Shown: positions 37,181-44,854 of the stretch, in pieces
Numbering within the stretch: position 1 is the first letter of the stretch
Layout: every line of letters begins with the position of its first letter
Made by a program: the position numbers and the translations under genes
From: Chitinophaga agrisoli
Lineage (GTDB): Bacteria > Bacteroidota > Bacteroidia > Chitinophagales > Chitinophagaceae
Direction: 5' to 3'
DNA length: 64,000 nucleotides
Assembly (NCBI RefSeq): GCF_008386695.1
Contig: NZ_VUOC01000003.1
Coordinates: 730,421 to 794,420 of the forward strand
The notes under the pieces: model-generated
The model's input: only the letters and a program-made list of their open reading frames with translations
Database searches by the model: none
What the model was told of the DNA's origin: nothing

Positions 37181-38041
37181 GTGGATGTACAACGCTACAT
37201 ATCGTCCGGTATCATAGAAAGCTACGTAGTAGGGATCATTACTGAACAAGAGGCCAGGGAAGTGGAGCAAGCTATTGCCCAGCACCCCGAAATACAGGCT
37301 GCGGTAGACGCCTGCCGCCTGGATATGGAACGTTATGTACAGCTCTACGCTGTTACACCGCCCAAAGCCATCCGCAAACGCCTGCTGGAAGCAATTGACC
37401 AGGAGGAGCTGCCGGAAGGCGAAACGCTGTTACCGGAAGAGCTGCGCGCACCTGAAATGCCATCGCCCTCGGCCAACGGCGCCAGGGAAAGAAAACCCAT
37501 GCCGCCGCAGCGCATATGGCAATTTGCATTTTTACTGACGTTGGTCGCATTGATCATTTTCGTGGTCATGAGTTCCAATAATGCCAGCAGCGCTAAGGAA
37601 TATCAACAAAAATACGACGAAGAGAAAGCAGCCCATGAACAGCTGAACCAGGAATACCAGGCAGCTAATGGGGCGCTTGACGATGCTATAACAGAATTAA
37701 AGCTGCTGAAAGACCCCGCTGTTAAATGGACCCGTCTTGCCGGTATGGGCAAACACACCGGCCAGCTGGTTACCATTGGCTGGAATCCACAATCCAAAGA
37801 CGTATTCCTGCTGGCGCAATCCTTACCTGCGCCCGCCGCTGATCAGCAATATCAATTGTGGGCCATTGTAAACGGCAAACCTGTGGACGCCGGTGTATTT
37901 ACAACAGGCGATTCAAAACTGCAAAAAATGAAACAGGTAACTGCCGCCCAGGTATTTGCCATCACCCTGGAGAAAAAAGGCGGTAGCCCCACCGCATCGC
38001 TGGACCAGATCTTCGTTGCCGCTAAGGTCAATCTCAACTAA
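37181..38041 (+). CDS. Anti-sigma factor, RskA family (membrane-bound)
   Basis: 286 residues, starting at GTG (37181) just after the sigma stop. The N-terminal cytoplasmic sigma-binding part is about 1-75. A transmembrane helix lies at about 110-130 (WQFAFLLTLVALIIFVVM), then a short coiled coil about 137-175. The C-terminal RskA domain is about 185-285 with YQLWAIVNGKPVDAGVF and the typical EKKGGSPT. It should hold the sigma factor from 36618 at the inner membrane until proteolysis or a signal frees it. No zinc-binding HxxxCxxC motif is visible. Confidence 0.93.
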   Translation: MDVQRYISSGIIESYVVGIITEQEAREVEQAIAQHPEIQAAVDACRLDMERYVQLYAVTPPKAIRKRLLEAIDQEELPEGETLLPEELRAPEMPSPSANGARERKPMPPQRIWQFAFLLTLVALIIFVVMSSNNASSAKEYQQKYDEEKAAHEQLNQEYQAANGALDDAITELKLLKDPAVKWTRLAGMGKHTGQLVTIGWNPQSKDVFLLAQSLPAPAADQQYQLWAIVNGKPVDAGVFTTGDSKLQKMKQVTAAQVFAITLEKKGGSPTASLDQIFVAAKVNLN

Positions 38042-38101
38042 TTACAGATAACTAATAATTAAGGACTTTCGTTATACGTGCACATAACGAACAATTAACC
38101 A

Positions 38102-38117
38102 TATGGATATATCCATA
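38102..38117. promoter_or_regulatory. Perfect 16-bp palindrome upstream of the second sigma gene
   Basis: TATGGATATATCCATA is fully self-complementary. It lies in the 216-bp gap between the first anti-sigma gene and the second sigma gene, and could be an operator. No protein is known to bind it. Confidence 0.4.
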
Positions 38118-38257
38118 ATTCAGTTTTAATTGCTAATTTTCGCTCTCATTACCCCCATTCATAACCACTGCCTCCCTTAGATACGATAAACGCCTATGCC
38201 ATCTTTTTTGGCAAGCGCTCTTTTGCCTGAACTAAATAAACTAACCCAGGAGGTATT

Positions 38258-38809
38258 GTGGAATCCGATTATACATATACGGAAGCAGAGCTGGTGCAAG
38301 GCCTGAAGGCCAGGAACCAACGGATATTCAGCTATTTATATGACCATTATTCCCCGGCGCTGTACGGGGTGGCATTAAAAATACTGAATGATGAAACTGC
38401 GGCGGGGGACACCCTGCAGGAGGTTTTTTTGAAGATATGGCGTAATATTGACCGTTACAACGAGGAAAAAGGCCGCCTATTCACCTGGATGTTGAATATT
38501 ACGCGTAACACATCTATTGATATGCTTCGTTCCAAAGCACATAGATTGGATAAAAAAATCCAAGATGTTGGCGACGACGTACATTTATATACAGGTCATC
38601 TAACCGTTTACCAATCTACTGATCACCTAGGACTTTCAAAAGTTTTAGAAAAACTGAATAAGGAACAACGTATCATTATTGATTTATCGTACTATAAAGG
38701 CTGTACACAGGAAGAGATAGCAACTATACTGAATATTCCTTTAGGTACTGTAAAGACCAGGACACGCCTGGCAATGATCAGATTGAGGAACCTTTTAAAA
38801 ACGATATAA
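38258..38809 (+). CDS. ECF RNA polymerase sigma-70 factor, paralogue of 36618
   Basis: 183 residues, starting at GTG (38258) behind a strong AGGAGG ribosome site at 38248-38253, which is rare in this window. It is clearly a duplicate of the upstream sigma factor: both begin YTYTEAELVQGLKAR (or nearly so) and share DHYSPALYGVALK and GCTQEEIA. Divergence is largest at about residues 95-120 between the two DNA-binding regions. It is followed by a truncated anti-sigma gene rather than a full one. Confidence 0.93.
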   Translation: MESDYTYTEAELVQGLKARNQRIFSYLYDHYSPALYGVALKILNDETAAGDTLQEVFLKIWRNIDRYNEEKGRLFTWMLNITRNTSIDMLRSKAHRLDKKIQDVGDDVHLYTGHLTVYQSTDHLGLSKVLEKLNKEQRIIIDLSYYKGCTQEEIATILNIPLGTVKTRTRLAMIRLRNLLKTI

Positions 38810-38823
38810 AACCGTTATACAAC

Positions 38824-39066
38824 GTGAGTGAACAGCGTTTCATAACTTCCGGTATTATCGAATTATATGTAGCTGGCATGGCTACCGAGCAGGAAGCCCG
38901 GGAGCTGGAGGCAGCCACGGCGCAATTTCCCGAACTGGCGGCTGAAGTAGAGGCCTGCCGGCGGGATATGGAGCAGTACATACGCCTGCAGGCCGTAGCG
39001 CCGCCGCCGGCCATTAAGGAGCATTTGCTCCGCATGGTATCTGACGAAACAAAACTGATTGAATAA
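38824..39066 (+). CDS. Truncated anti-sigma factor: cytoplasmic sigma-binding domain only
   Basis: 80 residues, GTG start at 38824, 14 bp after the sigma stop. It aligns over its whole length with the first 75-80 residues of the RskA-type protein at 37181: FITSGIIELYVAGMATEQEA against YISSGIIESYVVGIITEQEA. The transmembrane helix, coiled coil and periplasmic domain are all missing. The frame ends cleanly in TAA. It may be a working soluble anti-sigma or a remnant; the intact start and conserved motif favour a working protein. Confidence 0.8.
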   Translation: MSEQRFITSGIIELYVAGMATEQEARELEAATAQFPELAAEVEACRRDMEQYIRLQAVAPPPAIKEHLLRMVSDETKLIE

Positions 39067-39234
39067 TGCGCCGCAGCCTGGTGTTTATTCCTGTTTTGTT
39101 TATTGTGTAGCGCGACCAACCAGCAACAGCTCTTTTCCATCCCTCATCAATTCTTCCCTTTATTACCGGGCAGGGGCGGCCATGGATGCCTATACCCATA
39201 CCCATATCTGCGCATTATTCATTAATTTGCACGA

Positions 39235-40170
39235 ATGCGAAATCGTCTGATAGCTGTGGCCGGCGCTGTTATCGCCGTGCTGTTGCACCTGAACAATGCC
39301 TATGCCCAGGATACTGCTCAATACAAGGGAATGACCGTTAACCTTGACGAAGTGGTGGTGAATGCAAAACGTATAGGTTTTGACGTGAATAGTTTTATTA
39401 AAAGGGTGGAGGATGATACCACTTTTTACCGTGCGTTTAAGAACCTGCGCCTGCTGGGTTATACCGGCTATAACGATATCCGGGTATATGATAAGGAAGG
39501 CAAGGTAAAAGCCTCTCTGAAAAGCGAGACCGTACAGCATATGAATGGCCGCTGCCGCACTATGCAGGTGCTGGATGAAAAAAGTACCGGCGATTTTTAT
39601 ACTTCCAAAGGCGATTATAATTACTATACGGCAGAACTGTATGCCAATCTTTTCTTTACAAAAGGCACGGCCTGTGTGGATGAAAGCGGAGAGCCGCTGG
39701 AAAAGGCGGGCGGCAGCATGGAACGGCACAAGGCCCAGCTGAAACAGCTGATCTTTAACCCCGGCAAACCGGTAAGAGGCGTGCCGATAGTAGGGCCTAA
39801 AGTGGCTATCTTTAACCCGGAGGTGATGCGCTTTTACGATTTTTCCATCACAGCAGAAGAATACCTGGGCGTTTCCTGTTATGTATTTACCGCGGGCGCC
39901 AAAAAAGACCTGGGCAGGATAGACCGGGCGGATGTGGTGATCAACGAGCTGGTTACCTGGTTCAATAAAGACAATTTTGAGATCGTGGGCCGTAAATATT
40001 CGCTCTCCTATAAGACCATGCTGTTTGATTTTAATGTGCGGATGAATGTACAGATGGCCAAAAAGGACGACCTGCTGATACCCTCCCTGGTTACTTATGA
40101 TGGCACCTGGGATGTGCCTTTCAAAAAGCGGGAGACAGCGGCATTTATTGCTAAGTTTCAGTTGAATTAG
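39235..40170 (+). CDS. Secreted protein of unknown function with a TonB-box-like N-terminus
   Basis: 311 residues. The signal peptide ends near residue 25 (NNAYAQ). The mature start contains NLDEVVVNAKR at about 36-46, strongly like the TonB-box/plug entry of SusC proteins, but no plug or barrel follows. The rest is a mixed alpha/beta protein I do not recognise, with DFYTSKGDYNYYTAELYANL and a final AFIAKFQLN. The near-consensus -7 element TTAATTTG (39222-39229) ends 5 bp before the ATG. The large opposite-strand frame over the same bases lacks these signals. Confidence 0.8.
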   Translation: MRNRLIAVAGAVIAVLLHLNNAYAQDTAQYKGMTVNLDEVVVNAKRIGFDVNSFIKRVEDDTTFYRAFKNLRLLGYTGYNDIRVYDKEGKVKASLKSETVQHMNGRCRTMQVLDEKSTGDFYTSKGDYNYYTAELYANLFFTKGTACVDESGEPLEKAGGSMERHKAQLKQLIFNPGKPVRGVPIVGPKVAIFNPEVMRFYDFSITAEEYLGVSCYVFTAGAKKDLGRIDRADVVINELVTWFNKDNFEIVGRKYSLSYKTMLFDFNVRMNVQMAKKDDLLIPSLVTYDGTWDVPFKKRETAAFIAKFQLN

Positions 40171-40174
40171 CAAA

Positions 40175-40206
40175 AAAAAGAGCAAGTGATATCACTTGCT
40201 CTTTTT
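40175..40206. terminator. Perfect 32-bp palindrome, bidirectional terminator
   Basis: AAAAAGAGCAAGTGAT is followed directly by its exact reverse complement, giving A-tract, stem and T-tract in both directions. It lies between the convergent stops at 40170 and 40228, so it ends both transcripts. Confidence 0.93.
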
Positions 40207-40227
40207 GTATCTGGTAGTCAGTATTTG

Positions 40228-41946
40228 TTAGTACACTACAGTTACCGTACCATTCTTTTTCACTACCTCGTTGGTACTGGCATTTGTATATTCCATTATC
40301 CACACATAGGTGCCCACATTCAGCGGCGTATTATTCTGCCGGCCGGTCCAGCCCACCTGTGGATCTGTGGTGTAGTAGATACGGGCGCCCCATCGATCAT
40401 ACACGCTTAGCTTAAAGTCTGCCAGCGCACACCGGTATATAGGCCGGAAATAGTCGTTTCTGCCGTCATTATTGGGACTGAATGCCGTAGGCAGGTATAC
40501 CTGGCAGTCGCAATCCTTAAATAGCACGTTAATGGAATCTACGGCCTGCCCGCAGGTATTGGTGGCCACCACGGCATAATAGCCTTGTTCTGTTACCGTA
40601 TAGATGGGCACCGTGGTGCTGTCTTGCCATTTATAGCTACCGCCTGCGCCTGCAGGATGCAGCTTAAGCTGTTCTCCCCGGCAAAGCAGGGTATCTGGTC
40701 CCAGGTTTACCCGCAGGGTATCGTCATACAGTACGCGGATGGTATCTGAGGAGATACAGCGGCCGATCTGCGCCCGTACATAGTACCAACCCGGTTCCCT
40801 TACATAGAAGGTGGCCTGGTCAGAGCTATCCTGCCATTTATAGGTACCGGTGCCAAAATCGGCGGTCAGCACGAGGAACTCGCCTTTACAGATGGTGGTA
40901 TCGTTACCCAGGTCTACCCCGCGGAGGCGGTTATAGTCCACCACCACGGTATCCAGTACTTCGCACTGGCCGTTCACCTGCACAAACACCCAGGCTTCTG
41001 CCGGGCGGCTTACGGTGATGGTAGGCGTGCGGGATCCGTTATACCATTGAAAACGGGTAGCGCCGCTTACTTTGGGATCCAGCACGATGGACTCGCCGGG
41101 ACAAAGCAGGGTATCCGGTCCCATAGAGAAGGGATATTCCTGGCCGCCAAAAGTGAGGGAAACTGTATCCTTGTATATGCCGCAACCGCCGGCGTCTACT
41201 TCTACCATATAGGTGCCGTCAGTGGTCACTACATAGGTAGAGGCTTTTTCTCCGGGAATGGGAGTAAAGTCGCGGTACCACTGATAGCGGCCGTTCTGCG
41301 AAGTAGCATCCAGGCGGATGGCCTCATTGATACAGAGCAGGTGATCCGTTCCCAGGTCTATTTCCGGAATAGGCGTATAGAACACGTTTACGGAGTCTGT
41401 GGCCCAGCAGCCGTTCACTTTCACTTTATAAGTGCCAATGGTGTCTGCTACAATGCTGGAACCGGTAGAGTCTGCCCTTGGCGACCATTCATAGGTAGCC
41501 CCTGGCTCTACAGGCCCCTGCAGCACGAGGCTGGTACCCTCGCACAGCGTGGTATCCGTATTACCCGGAAAGGCAAAGACGATAGGCTGCACAATGGTAA
41601 TGGTTTGCGTGGTGGTATCCGCCACGCCTGCCCGGTAGGCAATAAGGGTAACGGTATACGTACCAATAGTGGCATATACGTGGCCTCCCTCCATATCTGT
41701 GGTGGTATTGAGGGCGCCGGAAGGCGTATCGCCAAAGTCCCATTTCACGGAGTCAATCCCCATCTCGTCTGTGATGGTAAAGATGATCAGGCTGTTCACA
41801 CAAGTCTGGGAAAAGGTAAAAGGCGTAAGTACCAGGCTCTTTGAAGGAGCGGCATACGCATTATGCGGCCCGGCTACGCCGACGCAGAAAACAGCTACTA
41901 AAAGCAATAGGATAGCTGGTATTCGGAAATGGAAGAGGCTTCTCAT
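40228..41946 (-). CDS. PKD-repeat protein with gliding motility-associated (type IX secretion type B) C-terminal domain
   Basis: 572 residues. The signal peptide ends near residue 32. A PKD domain lies at about 45-118 (VKWDFGDTPSG, GTYTVTLIAY). Several Ig-like repeats of about 80 residues follow, each with LCxGExLxL and a YKW or YxWSP block. The final 90 residues form the CHU_C sorting domain: VYLPTAFSPNNDGRNDYFRP, YDRWGARIYY and GTYVWIMEY. Proteins with this C-terminus are exported by the type IX system and released or attached at the surface. It is probably an adhesin or surface scaffold. Confidence 0.93.
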   Translation of the reverse strand: MRSLFHFRIPAILLLLVAVFCVGVAGPHNAYAAPSKSLVLTPFTFSQTCVNSLIIFTITDEMGIDSVKWDFGDTPSGALNTTTDMEGGHVYATIGTYTVTLIAYRAGVADTTTQTITIVQPIVFAFPGNTDTTLCEGTSLVLQGPVEPGATYEWSPRADSTGSSIVADTIGTYKVKVNGCWATDSVNVFYTPIPEIDLGTDHLLCINEAIRLDATSQNGRYQWYRDFTPIPGEKASTYVVTTDGTYMVEVDAGGCGIYKDTVSLTFGGQEYPFSMGPDTLLCPGESIVLDPKVSGATRFQWYNGSRTPTITVSRPAEAWVFVQVNGQCEVLDTVVVDYNRLRGVDLGNDTTICKGEFLVLTADFGTGTYKWQDSSDQATFYVREPGWYYVRAQIGRCISSDTIRVLYDDTLRVNLGPDTLLCRGEQLKLHPAGAGGSYKWQDSTTVPIYTVTEQGYYAVVATNTCGQAVDSINVLFKDCDCQVYLPTAFSPNNDGRNDYFRPIYRCALADFKLSVYDRWGARIYYTTDPQVGWTGRQNNTPLNVGTYVWIMEYTNASTNEVVKKNGTVTVVY

Positions 41947-42088
41947 GTATGGGACATGGGTGTTGGCACTAAATTAATAGAAAATTATGGATATATAGTT
42001 AATTTTTTTCATAGAATGGTTTTACGAAATGCACTAACTAATTCACTGCCATTAACATCTGATTAGCAAAAAAAACTTATTGGTATGT

Positions 42089-42182
42089 TACCTTTGCTAT
42101 GAGAACAGAGCAACAAAGACAGGCGTTATGTCCTTTGTCTTTATCGGGGCTGACCAACATACCATGGTCAGCTCCTTTTTTT
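42089..42182 (+). ncRNA. Candidate orphan small RNA with its own promoter and terminator
   Basis: A perfect -7 element TACCTTTG (42089-42096) is followed by about 80 nt that folds into two hairpins. The first stem is AAAGACA (42115-42121) with TGTCTTT (42136-42142). The second is an 11-bp stem from 42146-42156 with 42165-42175 around an 8-nt loop, followed by seven T residues. Both neighbouring genes are on the minus strand, so this terminator serves no annotated gene. No conserved ORF is present. The rest of the 616-bp gap (41947-42562) shows nothing I can identify. Confidence 0.5.
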
Positions 42183-42562
42183 ATACTTGTTCCAGTATGT
42201 TGATGAACTATTTTTATGATGCTAAGAGTATTGTTGATTTTGGCCAGTTCCCTTTGGTGCTCACTGCTCAATTTGTCCGGACCTATAACGATACATTTCA
42301 CTAAATCTTATGGTAGAGCCCGTATTTTTTCGAAAGGTAATTAAACCGGTAGCAACTTGCAATATATTTCACAAAAACCTTATAGATGTCTGAGGCGGTT
42401 TTTTATAACTGGTTCAGCTTAATGAGTTTGCTCTAAAAAAGGTTTGCGGCGCCCACCGCTATGCTGGTGTTTCAAGATGTTTACCTGCAATGAGGTTATG
42501 CGCTTTTACTTCCTTCCTTAACTCTATCTAAGGCCTACCGATAACGATGGCTATACCGGCTA

Positions 42563-43630
42563 TTATTCTTCTAACGGTCTTGCTGCTACATACCGCCGCC
42601 ATTTCTCAATTACCCCTTTGAAATCTTCCGGTAAGGGGCTTTCAAATTGTATAGGCTGGCGGGTACGTGGATGTATGAAGCCCAGGGTCCTGGCATGCAA
42701 TGCGTGGCGGGGCATGATCTCAAAGCAATTTTCTATGAACTGTTTGTATTTATTGAAGACGGTACCTTTTACAATACGGTCGCCGCCATAGGTATCATCA
42801 TTGAACAAAGGATGGCCCATATGCTGCATATGTACCCTGATCTGGTGGGTACGGCCCGTCTCCAGGCGGCAGGCGATAAGGGTCACATAATTGAAGCGTT
42901 CCAGCACTTTATAATGGGTGATGGCTTCTTTGCCGTAATCGCCATCCGGGTAAGCATCCATGATCTTACGGAAACGTTGGTGCCGGCCTACATGGGCTAC
43001 AATAGTGCCTTCATCCTCCTCAAAATCGCCCCATACCAGGGCCATGTACTGGCGTTGTACGGTATGGTCAAAGAACTGTTTGGCCAGGTCGTTCATGGCC
43101 TTATCAGATTTGGCCACTACCAGCAGTCCGCTGGTATTTTTATCTATACGGTGTACCAGACCAAAGCGGGGGATCTCCGGGGTAATGGCGCGGGTATGGT
43201 CATCGCCCAGGTACCAGGCCAGGCCGTTCACCAGGGTACCGGTATAGTTACCGCAGCCGGGGTGTACCACCATGCCGGGCTCTTTATTGATGATCAGGAG
43301 GTCCTCATCCTCGTACGCTATATTCAATGCCAGCTCTTCCGGTACCACCTCTGTGCTCTCCGGGCTTTTGCTGGAGAACACGATGATCCGGTCTGCCGGC
43401 TTTACCTTATAATTGGATTTTACTGGCTTATCGTTCACCAGCACCATGCTGGCGTCGCAGGCCTGCTGTATTTTATTACGGGTAGCATTTACTATCCGGT
43501 TCATCAGGAACTTGTCTATACGCAACGGTTCCTGGCCTTTATCCACCACCATATTTATCCGTTCGTACAGCTCCTCGCTGCCTTCTCCGTTGTCCAGCTC
43601 ATCTTCCAGTTCCAGTAATGCTTGCGACAT
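42563..43630 (-). CDS. RluA/RluD family ribosomal large subunit pseudouridine synthase
   Basis: 355 residues. An S4 RNA-binding domain is at about 35-95 (RIDKFLMNRIVNATRNKIQQ). The catalytic domain follows with FGLVHRIDKNTSGLLVVAKS at about 155-175, where Asp is the catalytic residue, and then CRLETGRTHQIRVHMQHMGH. It converts specific uridines in 23S rRNA to pseudouridine; the domain order fits RluD (helix 69), but RluC is possible. A perfect -7 element lies 20 bp upstream. The N-terminal 30 residues are acidic. Confidence 0.95.
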   Translation of the reverse strand: MSQALLELEDELDNGEGSEELYERINMVVDKGQEPLRIDKFLMNRIVNATRNKIQQACDASMVLVNDKPVKSNYKVKPADRIIVFSSKSPESTEVVPEELALNIAYEDEDLLIINKEPGMVVHPGCGNYTGTLVNGLAWYLGDDHTRAITPEIPRFGLVHRIDKNTSGLLVVAKSDKAMNDLAKQFFDHTVQRQYMALVWGDFEEDEGTIVAHVGRHQRFRKIMDAYPDGDYGKEAITHYKVLERFNYVTLIACRLETGRTHQIRVHMQHMGHPLFNDDTYGGDRIVKGTVFNKYKQFIENCFEIMPRHALHARTLGFIHPRTRQPIQFESPLPEDFKGVIEKWRRYVAARPLEE

Positions 43631-43650
43631 GTTTGATCGTATAATTTTTG

Positions 43651-43658
43651 CAAAGGTA
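43651..43658 (-). promoter_or_regulatory. -7 element of the pseudouridine synthase gene
   Basis: Minus-strand TACCTTTG, a perfect consensus match, 20 bp before the ATG at 43630. Confidence 0.55.
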
Positions 43659-43706
43659 GTTTATTTCAACGCATGCCGCCCCTTCTGACGGCTCCGGGTG
43701 ATTCCC

Positions 43707-43714
43707 TATCTTTG
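43707..43714 (+). promoter_or_regulatory. -7 element of lipB
   Basis: TATCTTTG ends 4 bp before the ATG at 43719, so the lipB mRNA is probably leaderless. This position also rules out an upstream in-frame ATG at 43698. Confidence 0.55.
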
Positions 43715-43718
43715 TGGC

Positions 43719-44420
43719 ATGAAACAACAGATCAACGTAGACGACCTTGGACTGATTGAATATCAAAAAGCCTGGGATTACCAGGAAAGCCTGTTACAAA
43801 AGAATGTTCAGATCAAGCTGGCGGCCGCCCGCGCAGCGGATAACGTGCTGACTACCAGCCATTATCTGCTGTTTTGCGAGCATCCGCCGGTATATACCCT
43901 TGGTAAAAGCGGTCATATGGAAAACCTGCTCATCAACGAAGAGCAGTTGAAGGAAAAGGCCGTTTCCTTCGTGCCCAGCAACCGGGGAGGGGATATCACC
44001 TTCCATGGCCCCGGCCAGATCGTAGGATACCCCATCCTGGACCTGGAAAATTTCTTCACAGACCTGGGCCGCTACCTGCGCTCCCTGGAAGAAGTGGTGA
44101 TCCGCACTGTAGCGGATTATGGCGTTACCGCCGGCCGCTCCAAAGGCGAAACAGGCGTTTGGATAGCGCCGGAGCAGCCCACAGAAGCCCGTAAGATCTG
44201 TGCCATGGGCGTGCGCTGCAGCCGCTGGATCACCATGCACGGGTTTGCGCTGAATGTAAATACGGACCTCAATTATTTTAATGATATCATCCCCTGCGGT
44301 ATTACTGATAAGAAAGTAACTTCCCTTGAGCAGGAATTGGGCCGCCAGGTACCCCTGGAAGAAGTAAAGGCCACCCTCCGGAAACATTTTGCAGAAGTTT
44401 TTGAAGCGGAGTTGTTATGA
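43719..44420 (+). CDS. lipB: Lipoyl(octanoyl) transferase LipB
   Basis: 233 residues from the ATG at 43719. The signature is VYTLGKSGHMENLL followed by RGGDITFHGPGQIVGYPILDL, with the catalytic Lys/Cys pair region KICAMGVRCSRWITMHGFAL near 160-180 and the Cys in the later DIIPCGI. It moves an octanoyl group from acyl carrier protein to lipoyl domains of 2-oxoacid dehydrogenases and glycine cleavage protein. The gene is divergent from the pseudouridine synthase gene with an 88-bp shared promoter region. Confidence 0.97.
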   Translation: MKQQINVDDLGLIEYQKAWDYQESLLQKNVQIKLAAARAADNVLTTSHYLLFCEHPPVYTLGKSGHMENLLINEEQLKEKAVSFVPSNRGGDITFHGPGQIVGYPILDLENFFTDLGRYLRSLEEVVIRTVADYGVTAGRSKGETGVWIAPEQPTEARKICAMGVRCSRWITMHGFALNVNTDLNYFNDIIPCGITDKKVTSLEQELGRQVPLEEVKATLRKHFAEVFEAELL

Positions 44421-44528
44421 CGGAAAAACTATCGGCGGAGAGATGGCCGATAACGTATAGCTATTCAAGGACGCATGTTGCAGAACTATTAAGGCGCAAC
44501 CCATATGAAACTCGTGTGCAACTCGTAT

Positions 44529-44594
44529 TAAAAGCGTTCACACCCTAGGGTAAAAGCGTTGAACACTGGGGGTAAAAGCGTTCAACTTTCTTTT
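44529..44594. repeat. Three 22-bp iterons with TAAAAGCGTT core
   Basis: The core AAAAGCGTT occurs at 44530-44538, 44552-44560 and 44574-44582, exactly 22 bp apart, so the copies face the same side of the helix. The units read TAAAAGCGTT followed by CACACCCTAGGG, GAACACTGGGGG and CAACTTTCTTTT. They lie in the 434-bp gap between the convergent stops of lipB and a secreted-protein gene. Confidence 0.8.
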
Positions 44595-44646
44595 ATCCTT
44601 GTTAATCTGGTATTCCTATCGTTCATATTTCAGGGAGTTACCCCTG

Positions 44647-44750
44647 CCGGACAGGTTTCAAAAAGCGGGCTGCGCCTGCCGCGGGTATTTCGGTTAGGAA
44701 GCTGGCTGTAGGAGCCGCGCCAGCCGAGGCCCGTTTTTGAATCCTGCCGG
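44647..44750. repeat. Large imperfect palindrome, REP-like element
   Basis: The arm CCGGACAGGTTTCAAAAAGC (44647 on) through CGGGC at 44670 pairs imperfectly with 44729-44750, which starts GCCCGTTTTTGAATCC. Inside lies a second hairpin, GCTGGC (44701) / GCCAGC (44719). The element is GC-rich compared with the flanks and is non-coding. It is like a repetitive extragenic palindrome, but only one copy is in the window. Confidence 0.55.
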
Positions 44751-44854
44751 CAAGGCAGGAGGCTGCGGGATCAGATGTGGGATACCGTATTTACCATCGT
44801 AAGACTATAAAGACTATAAGGCGCTAAGACCCTAAGACCCAAATTAAGACTTAT

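Noticed and set aside
39190-40185. 331-codon minus-strand open frame opposite the secreted protein at 39235-40170
   Set aside because: It covers almost exactly the same bases in antisense. The plus-strand frame has a signal peptide, a near-consensus promoter and a terminator; the antisense frame has none of these and reads as a mirrored coding sequence.
42080-42304. 74-codon open frames on both strands over the candidate small RNA
   Set aside because: The composition is unlike the neighbouring genes, the frames cross a strong terminator hairpin, and no family is recognised.
44529-44594. CRISPR array
   Set aside because: There are only three imperfect units of 22 bp without unique spacers of the proper size and no cas genes in the window.
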